Shown piece after piece: positions 43,340-51,985 of a stretch of 64,000 nucleotides of DNA. Under the pieces are notes generated by a model. The model worked only from the letters and a program-made list of their open reading frames with translations. It ran no database searches and was not told the DNA's origin. The stretch is from assembly GCA_022706085.1 (NCBI GenBank), contig JAKJDF010000009.1, forward strand, positions 62,001-126,000, in the 5' to 3' direction. A program made the position numbers and the translations under genes. This DNA comes from Candidatus Latescibacterota bacterium (GTDB taxonomy: Bacteria; Latescibacterota; MWCZ01). Positions within the stretch are counted from its first letter, which is position 1, and each line of letters opens with the position of its first letter.

Positions 43340-46300
43340 GTGACGCCATTCCAGACCTATCTCAGACAAGTGAACGAGGCTTTTCGTGCGGGCAATGCTA
43401 CCGAACACACCTACCGCCCGTTCCTCAAGGAACTCATCGAATCGCTGGAAAACGTCATCACCGCGGTGAATGAACCGCGCCACAGCCAGCACGGCGCACC
43501 CGATTTCATCATCCTCAAAGGCCCCAATCCCGTCGGCTACGTTGAGGCGAAAGACGTCGGCAAGAACCTCGACGAGATCGAGAAGGACGAACAGATTCGC
43601 CGGTATCAGGACGGGTACAGAAACCTCATCCTCACCGATTACCTGCAATTCCGTTGGTACGTCGGCAGGGAACTGCGGATGAAGGAACGGCTCGGGTCGT
43701 TCGGGCACGACGGCAGGCTCCGCAGGGAAGACGGCGGCGAGGAGCGTGTGGAGCGACTTCTCCGGGGGTTCCTCAGCGCCGCCGTCCTCGTCGTCGCCAC
43801 GCCGAAGGAGCTGGCGGAGCGCATGGCCGCGCTGGGAAAGCTCATGCGCGGGAAGATTCTGGACGCCCTCCGGCATGAAAGCGAGCACGGCGCCCTGCAC
43901 GGCATGATGGGTGTCTTCCGGGCCACTCTCCTGCACGATCTGACGGATGAGCAGTTCGCCGACATGTACGCGCAGACGATCTGCTACGGCCTGTTCGCCG
44001 CGCGGTGCAACCCGAAGGCCGTGCGCCCGTTTTCCCGCGAACACGCCGCCTATGACCTGCCGAAAACCAACCCCTTCCTCCGGCAGCTTTTCTCCCACGT
44101 GGCGGGGCCGGACCTCGACGAGCGCATCACGTGGGCGGTGGACGACCTCGCCCGGCTCCTCGACATCGCCGACATGGAGGCCATCCTCAGGAACTTCGGC
44201 CAGCGCACCCGGCAGGAAGACCCGGTCGTGCACTTCTACGAGACGTTCCTCGCCGCGTACGACCCGAAAATGCGCGAACTGCGCGGTGTCTACTACACGC
44301 CGGAGCCGGTGGTCGGCTACATCGTGAGGAGCGTGGATCACATCCTGAAAATCGATTTCGGCCTGCCGAATGGCCTTGCCGACGCCGGAAAGGTGCCGGT
44401 TACCGCCCTTGGCGGCGGAAAACACGATGTGCACAGGGTGCAGATACTGGACCCTGCCGCCGGAACCGGCACGTTCCTCCACGCCGTGGTGGACCTGATT
44501 CGCGACGCATTCGCCGGCAACGAGGGCGCGTGGCCGCTCTACGTGAAAGAGCATCTGCTTCCTCGCCTGTTCGGCTTCGAACTCCTCATGGCGCCGTACA
44601 CCATCTGCCACATGAAACTCGGCCTCCAGCTTCAGGAATTAGGGTACGATCTGGGCCTGGGCGACCGGTTGAGGGTGTACCTGACCAACACCCTTGAAGA
44701 AGCCACGCTGAAGGCCGACACCCTGCTCGCCCAGTGGCTCGCTGAGGAAGCGAATGCCGCAAGCGAGGTGAAACAGGATGCCCCCATCATGGTGGTTCTC
44801 GGCAATCCCCCCTATTCCGGCCATTCGGCGAACGCAAGCTGGACGATGGTGGAAAACTCCAAGACCGGCAGGCCGACAAAACAGCGCACGTGGATCGGCG
44901 AACTCATTGAACGCTATTTCCTGTGCGAGGGGAAGCCGCTGGGCGAACAGAACCCCAAGCTCCTCCATGACGACTACGTGAAATTCATCCGCTTCGCCCA
45001 GTGGCGCATCGAGCGGACGGGATACGGCATTCTCGCGTTCATCTCCAACAATGGCTACCTCGATAACCCCACCTTCCGCGGCATGCGCGAATCGCTCATG
45101 GAGACGTTCGACGACATCTATATCCTCGACCTGCACGGCAGCAGCAAAAAGAAAGAGAAAGCGCCCGACGGCGGGAAAGACGAGAACGTGTTCGATATCC
45201 AGCAGGGCGTGGCGATAGGCATTTTCGTGAAGAAACCGGCCCCGTCCCTCATCCCTGCTCCGCTGCGCGGAGCCACTGCCGCGCCGTGCGCGGCATCCCG
45301 TCCCCCGGGGGTGGAAGGGAGTAACGAAAGCGCCCCACACGCCATTTCCCCTCTACCTCCGCCGTGCGCCGTGCGCACGCAGGAGATGGGGCAGGCTCCC
45401 CCGCGGGGAGCAGGGGTGAGGGAAACAAAAACCATCCGCCACGCCGAACTCTACGGCACACGCGAGGAGAAATACGCCGCGCTCGACCACATGGATCTGC
45501 TATCCACGAGTTGGGACGAGGTGGAACCGAGGCGGCCGTTCCTTCTCCTGAAACCCCAGAACAACGACTTTCTTTCCGAATACGAAAACGGAATCCAAGT
45601 TACCCGCATTTTTCCTCTCACATCAACCGGGGTCAAAACACACCGCGATCACTTTGTCATGGCATTTGACGAATCTGAGTTACGTAAACGGATAGGGGAT
45701 TTCCGGGATCTCGGCATTTCGGATGATGTCTTGAGAACGCAGTATGACCTTCCGGACACGCGAGACTGGAAGCTCGGTGCGCGCCGCCGGGCGCTGGCGC
45801 CCAATTCCCAATATGAGCAGTACTTCACGCAGTGCCTCTACCGTCCTTTCGACATGCGGCCATTTTTCCACCACAGCAGCGTCGTTGAACTCACTCGCGA
45901 TGAAGTCATGCACCACATGCTGGCCGGTGACAATATCGCGATCTCCACCACGCGTTCCATCGAAATCGGAAGGGGTTGGGAACACGTGTTCTGCACCGCC
46001 AACGTGATCCAGCATCACACGGTTTCAATCAAGGAGGTCAATTACCTCTTCCCCCTCTACCTCTACCCCGTTCCTGAGCAGAACCTCCTTTTCCGGGAGG
46101 AATCGCACTGGCCCGCCGGCCCGGGTGGCCGCCGCCCGAACCTTTCGCCGAAGTTCGTGGCCGACATGGCGGGCAGGCTCGGCCTGCGGTTCGTCCCGGA
46201 CGGCACGGGAGACCTCGAACAAGGCGGGACGTTCGGGCCGGAAGATGTGCTGCACTACATGTACTCCGTGTTCCACTCGCCCGCGTACCGCCGCCGCTAT

Positions 46301-46915
46301 GCGGAATACCTCAAGACCGATTTCCCGCGCCTGCCGCTCACATCCGACCGGGAGCTTTTCGCGGAGCTATGCCGCCTCGGCCGGCGGCTCGTGGCGCTCC
46401 ACCTGATGAAGGAGTACGGGGACGCGCCCGCGCGGTATCCCGTGGCGGGGAACAATGTGGTGGAGAAGGTGGAGTTTTCGCTTGTTCCCCTCACCTCTTC
46501 CTCCGCGCACTTCGACAGGCTCCCGCGCGGCGGGAGCTCGCTCAGTGACCACGCGGAGGCATTCCCCTCTCCCGGTGGGCGAGGGGAACGAGCCGTGCCG
46601 GCGCAACCTGATTCCCCTTCCAACGCCGGGGGAAGGGGAGGTTCCGCAACGCGGAACGGGGATGAGGGAGGTTTGGGCCGCGTCTGGATCAACAAGACGC
46701 AGTATTTCGATGGCGTGCCACAGGAGGTGTGGGAGTTTCACATCGGCGGGTATCAGGTGTGCCACAAATGGCTCAAAGACCGCAAGGGGCGCACACTCAC
46801 GTATGACGATATCCAGCATTACGGGCGCGTGGTTGCCGCGCTCGGCGAAACGATCCGCCTCATGGAACAGATTGACGATGTAATCGAGGAGCACGGCGGG
46901 TTTCCGTTGAAATAA
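43340..46915 (+). CDS. Type ISP-like single-chain restriction-modification enzyme
   Basis: This 1191-residue protein joins an N-terminal nuclease with an adenine methyltransferase. PD and ExK residues lie in APDFIILKGP and GYVEAKDVGKN (about 54-72). Motif I is LDPAAGTGTFLHA at about 370 and motif IV is LGNPPYSGHS at about 484. The C-terminal region after GRVWINKTQYFDGVP resembles target recognition parts of type ISP enzymes. No helicase motifs were seen, so this is the shorter form. GTG 43340 has GAGGAG upstream; ATG 43316 is alternative. Two palindromic insertions add about 60 residues each without breaking the frame. No separate specificity or modification gene is nearby. Confidence 0.85.
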   Translation: MTPFQTYLRQVNEAFRAGNATEHTYRPFLKELIESLENVITAVNEPRHSQHGAPDFIILKGPNPVGYVEAKDVGKNLDEIEKDEQIRRYQDGYRNLILTDYLQFRWYVGRELRMKERLGSFGHDGRLRREDGGEERVERLLRGFLSAAVLVVATPKELAERMAALGKLMRGKILDALRHESEHGALHGMMGVFRATLLHDLTDEQFADMYAQTICYGLFAARCNPKAVRPFSREHAAYDLPKTNPFLRQLFSHVAGPDLDERITWAVDDLARLLDIADMEAILRNFGQRTRQEDPVVHFYETFLAAYDPKMRELRGVYYTPEPVVGYIVRSVDHILKIDFGLPNGLADAGKVPVTALGGGKHDVHRVQILDPAAGTGTFLHAVVDLIRDAFAGNEGAWPLYVKEHLLPRLFGFELLMAPYTICHMKLGLQLQELGYDLGLGDRLRVYLTNTLEEATLKADTLLAQWLAEEANAASEVKQDAPIMVVLGNPPYSGHSANASWTMVENSKTGRPTKQRTWIGELIERYFLCEGKPLGEQNPKLLHDDYVKFIRFAQWRIERTGYGILAFISNNGYLDNPTFRGMRESLMETFDDIYILDLHGSSKKKEKAPDGGKDENVFDIQQGVAIGIFVKKPAPSLIPAPLRGATAAPCAASRPPGVEGSNESAPHAISPLPPPCAVRTQEMGQAPPRGAGVRETKTIRHAELYGTREEKYAALDHMDLLSTSWDEVEPRRPFLLLKPQNNDFLSEYENGIQVTRIFPLTSTGVKTHRDHFVMAFDESELRKRIGDFRDLGISDDVLRTQYDLPDTRDWKLGARRRALAPNSQYEQYFTQCLYRPFDMRPFFHHSSVVELTRDEVMHHMLAGDNIAISTTRSIEIGRGWEHVFCTANVIQHHTVSIKEVNYLFPLYLYPVPEQNLLFREESHWPAGPGGRRPNLSPKFVADMAGRLGLRFVPDGTGDLEQGGTFGPEDVLHYMYSVFHSPAYRRRYAEYLKTDFPRLPLTSDRELFAELCRLGRRLVALHLMKEYGDAPARYPVAGNNVVEKVEFSLVPLTSSSAHFDRLPRGGSSLSDHAEAFPSPGGRGERAVPAQPDSPSNAGGRGGSATRNGDEGGLGRVWINKTQYFDGVPQEVWEFHIGGYQVCHKWLKDRKGRTLTYDDIQHYGRVVAALGETIRLMEQIDDVIEEHGGFPLK
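45245..45423. mobile_element. In-frame palindromic (MITE-like) insertion 1 in the R-M gene
   Basis: The left end TCCCTCATCCCTGCTCC at 45245-45261 matches the reverse complement of the right end, TCCCTCACCCCTGCTCC, with one difference. The encoded stretch (SLIPAPLRGATAAPCAASRP onward) is Pro/Ala-rich and unlike the surrounding enzyme, which resumes at TKTIRHAELYGTREEKYAAL. No transposase is inside. I could not define a target duplication. Confidence 0.65.
46486..46672. mobile_element. In-frame palindromic repeat cluster 2 in the R-M gene
   Basis: The segment starts TCCCCTCACCTC and ends GGGGATGAGGGAGG, a partial inverted match. It contains inner palindromes (CCCTCTCCC and GGGCGAGGGG; ATTCCCCTTCC and GGAAGGGGA) and the motif TTCGACAGGCTC, the complement of the core of the flanking 36-bp repeats. 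It encodes low-complexity residues (SSSAHFDRLPRGGSSLSDHA) between otherwise enzyme-like sequence. Confidence 0.55.
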
Positions 46916-47075
46916 CCGAGTGCCCGGCCGGACGGGAGCCCGTGCCTGTTCCCGTGTGAGCCGCCGCGGGCTCCTCGGTACAACGCTTGGAACGCCTTGC
47001 GTTCCCTGCGCCACTCGTAAACCCGCGCCTGCGTGCAGGAACCCCGCGCGCCATTCTGAGTTGTCGCGTGTCGGA

Positions 47076-47133
47076 GGCGGTCCCTGAGCCTGTCGAAGGC
47101 GGTCCCTGAGCCTGTCGAAGGGCCGCCGGGTGA
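47076..47133 (+). repeat. 36-bp repeat, right copy, with an extra partial unit
   Basis: A 24-base partial unit at 47076-47099 is followed directly by a full 36-base unit at 47098-47133, identical to that at 43152-43187. The two cores are 22 bases apart. Confidence 0.9.
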
Positions 47134-47150
47134 GAAAAAATGCGACCGGC

Positions 47151-47183
47151 GTATCGGTCCTATGTGTCCCACAGGACCGATAC
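47151..47183 (-). terminator. Hairpin after the GH172 gene
   Basis: GTATCGGTCCT at 47151-47161 and AGGACCGATAC at 47173-47183 form an 11-base stem. On the minus strand a T-rich run (ATTTTTTC) follows about ten bases later. It probably ends the GH172 operon. Confidence 0.6.
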
Positions 47184-47213
47184 AACGCCTTCTGCCGCAG
47201 CACGTATCCGCGG

Positions 47214-48299
47214 CTAGATGACCTCCAAATAATCCGCATCCGGCAGTTTGGGGAACGGTGCGGTGGGCAACGTCTGGTACCAGAACGCCACCGAGGCCAT
47301 GTCGTCCTGATTGGGCAGGTAGCGCCCGCCGGAACGCCAGCCAAGGGATTGAATCGTTACGCGGAGGTCCTTTTCGAACCGGATCGGATCCATGATGTGC
47401 CAGCGGTAGAGCCCGAACCTCTGCTGTGACGCGTACAGGCCATCCGGGCGGATCACCTGTGGAAGGCCCGCGTACGGGGTAGTGAACTCCCGGTAACCGC
47501 CGTTCTCCTTGCCGACATCGAAATTGTATGATCCGCAGAAATAATCCTCGGTACCCGTGCCGCAAATGGTAGGAAATTTCTTGTCACCGTCCATGTAGAA
47601 CTTGATCTCGCCCTCGCCCCACCAGCCGCAGTTATTTACTCCCCACGCCATGTACGTGCCGACATACTGCCCGCGCCCTTTAATGCCGTCCACGATGGTG
47701 TAGACCTCTTTGTACGGCAGCGGGTTGGTGCGGCGGAACTGCGCGTGGAAGTAGGCACAGTCGTCCGGAACCTCGGTGAGGGTGTAATCAACTTGATAAA
47801 ACAGGGTGACGTCTTCCTTGCCGATGTTCGTCATTGTCATACGGCAGCGCGTGCGGAAAGGCATCTCCCAGTAACAGTTGAGCGCGCGGCCGGGGTTCAC
47901 GCACACAGGCAGCGAGGAGACCTGCGCGTACTGGTTCCAGCCGCACGCGAAGAAATCGCCTACCGGGCACTCGACGGAGGGGGTTTTTGCATTGTCCCAG
48001 TAGATGCGCAGAATCTGGAACCGCCAGTGGCCGCTCGGGGTGAGCCAGATGTGCTGGATTGCGCCGGGGCCCTCGATGTTGGCCATCTCGAACGTCTCCC
48101 CCGCCTTTAAACGCACGCACGGGGAGATTTTCCAGCCCTGGCCGAGGTCACGCGCCGCGTTTGCACCGGTGCCCTCCGTGGCCATTCCGCCCTTACCCTT
48201 TTCGCCCGTGAAGTTCTCGGCGCTTATCGAACGTGTTTTCGCCGTGGAAAGGCGCGAGAGATTACCGAGATTCATTCCGAGTCCGTTAAAGCCTGCCAT
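47214..48299 (-). CDS. DUF2961 / glycoside hydrolase family 172 protein
   Basis: The 361-residue protein matches DUF2961 by NFTGEKGKGGMATEG, IEGPGAIQHIWLT, ILRIYWDNAKTPSVECPVGD followed by FFACG, DGIKGRGQYVGTYMAWG and CGTGTEDYFCGSYNF. Family 172 enzymes act on fructofuranosides and arabinofuranosides (difructose dianhydride, D-arabinan). It has no signal peptide, so the substrate is probably an imported oligosaccharide. A fine GGAGGAAC site precedes the ATG. It ends a three-gene series with the URO-D-like and HAD genes. Confidence 0.9.
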   Translation of the reverse strand: MAGFNGLGMNLGNLSRLSTAKTRSISAENFTGEKGKGGMATEGTGANAARDLGQGWKISPCVRLKAGETFEMANIEGPGAIQHIWLTPSGHWRFQILRIYWDNAKTPSVECPVGDFFACGWNQYAQVSSLPVCVNPGRALNCYWEMPFRTRCRMTMTNIGKEDVTLFYQVDYTLTEVPDDCAYFHAQFRRTNPLPYKEVYTIVDGIKGRGQYVGTYMAWGVNNCGWWGEGEIKFYMDGDKKFPTICGTGTEDYFCGSYNFDVGKENGGYREFTTPYAGLPQVIRPDGLYASQQRFGLYRWHIMDPIRFEKDLRVTIQSLGWRSGGRYLPNQDDMASVAFWYQTLPTAPFPKLPDADYLEVI

Positions 48300-48312
48300 G
48301 TGTTCCTCCTTG

Positions 48313-49500
48313 TCAGCGGTACACCCCGTGTCGTTTCACTGATTCGTAGAGCATCAAGAACTTGTCCAGCGTGGTTCCCGGTGCGATGTAGTTCCCCCCC
48401 ATGAACACCAGCCGTCCCTTTCCTTTCGCTTCGGGGGTGAGTTTGGCGGCCACGGCCGCGTCTATTGTCTCCGCCGAGCCGCGCAGGACGATGTCCGCAT
48501 GGATCGCCGTGTCCAGCCAGAGGTCGTCGCCCGCTTCTCGCCGTGCCCGCGGGATATCTATCGGGTAGCTCGTGCCCAGGTAGTTGATCAACCCCGTCCG
48601 GGCCAGGAAGGGGATATGCTGTTGCACCGAGCCGCACAGGTGGAGGAAATGGGTGCGCGTGGGCGTGGCAAGTTCGTCGAACATCCGTCTGTGGTACGGC
48701 CAGACGTGCTCCTGGAACGCTTCCGGGCTCAACATTGCGATGCTGTCGTCCGAGTACGCGAAGTGCTCGAAGGGCATGGGAACGCTGAGCAGACCGCCGA
48801 AAATGGCCTTTATGCGCACGATGATTGCCCGCGTGCAGAAATCCATCAGATCGTGGAAATAGGTCGGGTCCTCATAGATGTCCGTGCAGAGTTCGGTGCT
48901 GCCGCGCAGATGGCACGCAAGTTCGAACGGGCCCTGCGTGTAAAATCCTGCATAGGTGGGCGGCGCAACCGGGCGCCCGTCAAACTCTTCCCTGGTTGCT
49001 TTGTCGCGGAAGCAGTCCATGTATTCCAGCGTGCGTCGGCCGAGGGGCGTGCTGAAGACTCCCGGTATCTCCATCTCATAGAGGATCTCTTTTCTCTTCC
49101 GGAGAGGGCCGAAATCCGCCCAGGGAGCGGCGTACTCCTCGAAATGAACCGGGCAACCGAGCCATTCCGGTTCCGCGATGTTCATCCAGTGGACGACAAC
49201 GGGCGCCCATTTCTCCGGCAGGCCAATTTCGCCATCCCCCGTGGCGATGCAACGGTTGAATTTCTGGACTTCCAGTTGCCGCTTCCAGGCTGCTTCCGGG
49301 TCGAAAAACACCTCTTTGAGGGAGTATCCGAACCACGCCTGGTGCTGCCGGAGCCCGATGCCACCGCTGCACGGAACACGGGTGGGCCGGTCGCTGCGGC
49401 AGGCCTCCCATACGGCGCGGACCTCATCGTTGTGCCGTGCCACCTCTCCGGGAGGAGGATACTCGGAAATATCCGATGGATTGGGATATGGAGCACCCAT
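48313..49500 (-). CDS. Uroporphyrinogen decarboxylase-like protein (MtaA/MtbA-type methyltransferase relative)
   Basis: The 395-residue protein has a URO-D/methyltransferase barrel. FLHLCGSVQQHIPFLA near residue 293 gives the H-x-C zinc-ligand pair of corrinoid or coenzyme M methyltransferases, and INYLGTSYPIDIPRARRE and MGGNYIAPGTTLDKFL follow. True heme-pathway HemE lacks the HxC and has other motifs. Members of this group near sugar enzymes are common in anaerobes, with unknown methyl donors. It follows the HAD gene by 8 bases and precedes GH172 by 13. No corrinoid protein gene is in the window. Confidence 0.8.
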   Translation of the reverse strand: MGAPYPNPSDISEYPPPGEVARHNDEVRAVWEACRSDRPTRVPCSGGIGLRQHQAWFGYSLKEVFFDPEAAWKRQLEVQKFNRCIATGDGEIGLPEKWAPVVVHWMNIAEPEWLGCPVHFEEYAAPWADFGPLRKRKEILYEMEIPGVFSTPLGRRTLEYMDCFRDKATREEFDGRPVAPPTYAGFYTQGPFELACHLRGSTELCTDIYEDPTYFHDLMDFCTRAIIVRIKAIFGGLLSVPMPFEHFAYSDDSIAMLSPEAFQEHVWPYHRRMFDELATPTRTHFLHLCGSVQQHIPFLARTGLINYLGTSYPIDIPRARREAGDDLWLDTAIHADIVLRGSAETIDAAVAAKLTPEAKGKGRLVFMGGNYIAPGTTLDKFLMLYESVKRHGVYR

Positions 49501-49508
49501 TCGCGCCG

Positions 49509-50231
49509 CTACTTCCCGCCGTCGAGGAGAACCTTGAGCACCGCCTGCGTATCGCTTATGCCGTCAAGCACCGCGTCCGCGCCGGCCTCTTCCAGTTGCG
49601 CGCGGGAATAGGGGCCGGTGGTGACGCCGATCGCCATGGCGCCGTTTACTTTCGCCGCTTCAATATCCCGCGGCGTGTCTCCTACAACCGCGGTGTTTTC
49701 GGGCTCGGCGTTACTGCCGAATCGTTCGCGGAACCGTTTCCATGCCACGGGAACGAGCTCGGGGCGGGTGGGTGCGTCTTCCCCGAATGCCCCCAGCGGA
49801 CGGGTGCCGTTCGAGAAGAAGTAGTGTGCCAGCCCGACGCTGCTGAGTTTGATCCGCGCTCCATCGGACCAGTTGCCAGTGAGAAGCCCGAATGCAGCCT
49901 CACCGGAGCGTTCGCGCAGTGCGTCGAGAAGCTCTGTTGCTCCGGGCAGGCTGTGGGCGCGCCTTCCGTCCTCGTTCACGAAGCGGGCAAGGTAGTGCAG
50001 GTACCGGTCTCGGAATGCCTGCGCGTTCTCCGGCGTGTACGGCACACCGTGCAACGCGAAGCCTTCTTTCAGGATGATGAGATCCGTTTTGCCGGCTTTC
50101 TGAATACCGTCGAAGCCGTTTTCTTTGCCGAACAGGTCTTTGCAGGCGAAGTTGAGCGCGGCTGATCCGGCGCCGCCGCCGTCGCCGTCCGCGGTGAGGG
50201 TGCCGTCAATGTCGAAAAGGATGTACCGCAT
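49509..50231 (-). CDS. HAD-family hydrolase
   Basis: The 240-residue protein begins MRYILFDIDGTLTADGDGGG with the catalytic D-I-D-G-T loop. LLTGNWSDGARIKL is motif II, the lysine region is near VAWKRFRERFG, and VVGDTPRDIEAAKVNGAMAI is motif IV. It is a phosphoglycolate phosphatase-like phosphatase of unknown substrate. The start at 50231 is the natural one because the HAD motif begins there; a longer frame to 50789 crosses the MNT promoter. First gene of the HAD, URO-D-like, GH172 run. Confidence 0.9.
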   Translation of the reverse strand: MRYILFDIDGTLTADGDGGGAGSAALNFACKDLFGKENGFDGIQKAGKTDLIILKEGFALHGVPYTPENAQAFRDRYLHYLARFVNEDGRRAHSLPGATELLDALRERSGEAAFGLLTGNWSDGARIKLSSVGLAHYFFSNGTRPLGAFGEDAPTRPELVPVAWKRFRERFGSNAEPENTAVVGDTPRDIEAAKVNGAMAIGVTTGPYSRAQLEEAGADAVLDGISDTQAVLKVLLDGGK

Positions 50232-50362
50232 ACGCCTTCTTTGGTGTAGGGGGTGTACGAACGCGGTTCTCGCTTCGCGCGAATTTGCGCGAACGCGCGG
50301 CCACAAATTGAAAGATACGGGCAGCCATGGCGGGGGGGAAACGGTTGCGCGGTGAGCGAAAG

Positions 50363-50391
50363 TTGCGTCCGATGCCCCGGATGCATATAAT
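50363..50391 (+). promoter_or_regulatory. Promoter of the MNT-HEPN pair
   Basis: TTGCGT at 50363-50368 and a perfect TATAAT at 50386-50391 are 17 bases apart. The start codon follows 30 bases later. Confidence 0.65.
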
Positions 50392-50420
50392 TGCCACTGG
50401 GGGTTGCAGGGGACAGGAAG

Positions 50421-50738
50421 ATGGTGGACGACAACACTTTGCAGCAAATCACCGAGAGGCTTGTGAAAGGCTTTGATCCCGAGAAAATCTTCCTTTTCGG
50501 ATCTCAAGCGCGGGGCACCGCGGAAGACCGGAGTGATGTGGATCTCCTGGTAGTGGGTCGTTTCGTCGGCGATCGTTACGCGGTGATGGACGCTATGGAC
50601 AGATCCATAGGGGAGTTGCGTGTGGCGTGTGACATCGTGCCCGTTACGGCTGAGGAGTTTGAGCTCTCCCGGCACATACCCGGTTCGCTGGCCCGCGCCG
50701 TTTCGAGAGACGGGAAGCTGATTTATGCAAGAAGCTGA
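50421..50738 (+). CDS. MNT-type nucleotidyltransferase (antitoxin of a HEPN pair)
   Basis: The 105-residue protein is a minimal nucleotidyltransferase. GSQARGTAEDRSDVDLLVV at 27-45 is the GSx10DxD signature, and a third aspartate lies in VACDIVPV. In MNT/HEPN modules, proteins like this transfer AMP groups to the HEPN partner and neutralise it. It overlaps the HEPN gene by 14 bases. A clear promoter stands upstream. Confidence 0.9.
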   Translation: MVDDNTLQQITERLVKGFDPEKIFLFGSQARGTAEDRSDVDLLVVGRFVGDRYAVMDAMDRSIGELRVACDIVPVTAEEFELSRHIPGSLARAVSRDGKLIYARS

Positions 50739-51135
50739 CGGACTGGCCGCGGCGGCGAGGACATGGTACACGGCGGCGATGGAAGACATTTCCTACGCAG
50801 AATTGGGCCTTTGCGCTGTGGGCCCTGTTCCGTACAAGCTTGTCGCTTTCCATGCCCAGCAGGCCGCAGAGAAGGGCCTCAAGGCTTTTCTGGTCTCAAG
50901 AAACGTTGATTTCCCCTACACTCACAACATTCGGTTGCTGCTCAACTTATGCTCCGACCATGCGGAATGGGTGGAACGACTGCGGGACACAGAATCCCTG
51001 ACTCCTTTCGCAGTCGCACTTCGGTACCCGGGCATCGGCCGGGAGGTTGCCGCCGAAGAAGCACGAACCGCGGTCCGCCTTGCGAGGGAAGTTCTCGACG
51101 CCGTCGGGAAGGCGCTCGACGAACCTGCTCCGTGA
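50725..51135 (+). CDS. HEPN-domain protein (partner of MNT)
   Basis: The 136-residue all-helical protein has WYTAAMEDISYAELGL, FHAQQAAEKGLKAFLVSRNV and FPYTHNIRLLLNLC, then YPG in ALRYPGIGRE. This is the HEPN PF05168-like layout found beside MNT genes. I do not see a canonical R-x4-6-H toxin motif, only R-N-x5-T-H, so RNase activity is uncertain. The pair may be a toxin-antitoxin or a regulatory module. Confidence 0.85.
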   Translation: MQEADGLAAAARTWYTAAMEDISYAELGLCAVGPVPYKLVAFHAQQAAEKGLKAFLVSRNVDFPYTHNIRLLLNLCSDHAEWVERLRDTESLTPFAVALRYPGIGREVAAEEARTAVRLAREVLDAVGKALDEPAP

Positions 51136-51209
51136 TTCCGTGATCCACGACTCATCTCTTTGAAAAGACTTCTTGCAAGCTGATGCCGACTTCTTCCACG
51201 GGGAAAACG

Positions 51210-51962
51210 ATGTTTTTGCGTGTGCGGGACATGCGTTCGGATCCGGTGCGCCGGGTAGTTGCGTTGGGAGAAAGCACTACTTGGGGGTATTCAGTTTCGG
51301 CGAAGGAAAAGTGCTGGGTGAACCAGGTGGTGCGCATGCTGGAGGAGTTCCAAGGCGCGCCGATCGAACTGGTGAATCAGGGTATCGGAAGCAACGTGCT
51401 TACTCCCGAGTGTCCGGCGTACCCCTATTCACGGGGCCGGGCGGCCGTTGAACGCGTGGACGAGGACGTGATTGCACTTCAACCCGACATGGTGTTTCTC
51501 TCCTACGGCTTGAACGATTCACGGGGTGGAACTCCCACGGAAGTGTTCCGTCGGGCGTACCAGCAGCTCATTGACCGCATCCGTGCGGAAATCGCCCCCA
51601 TCATCGTCATGTTGAACACGTACTACATGCATGAGGTGCTCTATTCGGAATGCCCGCACTGGGAGGAAAGCAGCTACGACGTGACGGAGCTCTATAACGT
51701 TGTGATCTGCCAGATCGCGGAGGCGAACGATTGCATTCTGGCCGATATCTACGCGGCGGAAGCGGGGGTAGACTGGATCATAGACAACGACCATTGTCAC
51801 CCGAACGATCTCGGGCATCGGATTATCGCGAACCGCGTGTTCGAGGCGATAGTGCGAAACTGCAGCTTCGTGGCAAGGACAATGCCGAAGGAGACGCTCA
51901 TCGGGCAGTTTTTCACTGCGTACGGCAATGGGCCAGAGAAGCCGGGCAAAAGCAGGGGATGA
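51210..51962 (+). CDS. SGNH/GDSL-family hydrolase
   Basis: The 250-residue protein has VVALGESTTWGYSV (block I, nucleophile serine in G-E-S-T), NQGIGSNVLTPE (block II glycine), LSYGLNDSRGG (block III asparagine) and NDHCHPNDLGHRIIANRV (block V D-x-x-H). These make a complete SGNH catalytic set for esterase or acetylxylan-esterase type reactions. There is no signal peptide. ATG 51210 has GGGGAAAA upstream; ATG 51183 is also possible. It stands alone between the HEPN gene and a convergent gene. Confidence 0.85.
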   Translation: MFLRVRDMRSDPVRRVVALGESTTWGYSVSAKEKCWVNQVVRMLEEFQGAPIELVNQGIGSNVLTPECPAYPYSRGRAAVERVDEDVIALQPDMVFLSYGLNDSRGGTPTEVFRRAYQQLIDRIRAEIAPIIVMLNTYYMHEVLYSECPHWEESSYDVTELYNVVICQIAEANDCILADIYAAEAGVDWIIDNDHCHPNDLGHRIIANRVFEAIVRNCSFVARTMPKETLIGQFFTAYGNGPEKPGKSRG

Positions 51963-51985
51963 ACGGAGTTGTTCTTTCAGGCCCC

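Noticed and set aside
43152-47133. CRISPR array from the repeated CCTGAGCCTGTCGAAGGG units
   Set aside because: Only a single left copy and one tandem pair with no spacer series; the units are hairpin-forming dispersed repeats and no cas genes are present.
50232-50789. Extension of the HAD gene toward 50789
   Set aside because: It runs antisense through the MNT gene and its promoter, and the HAD motif begins at 50231.
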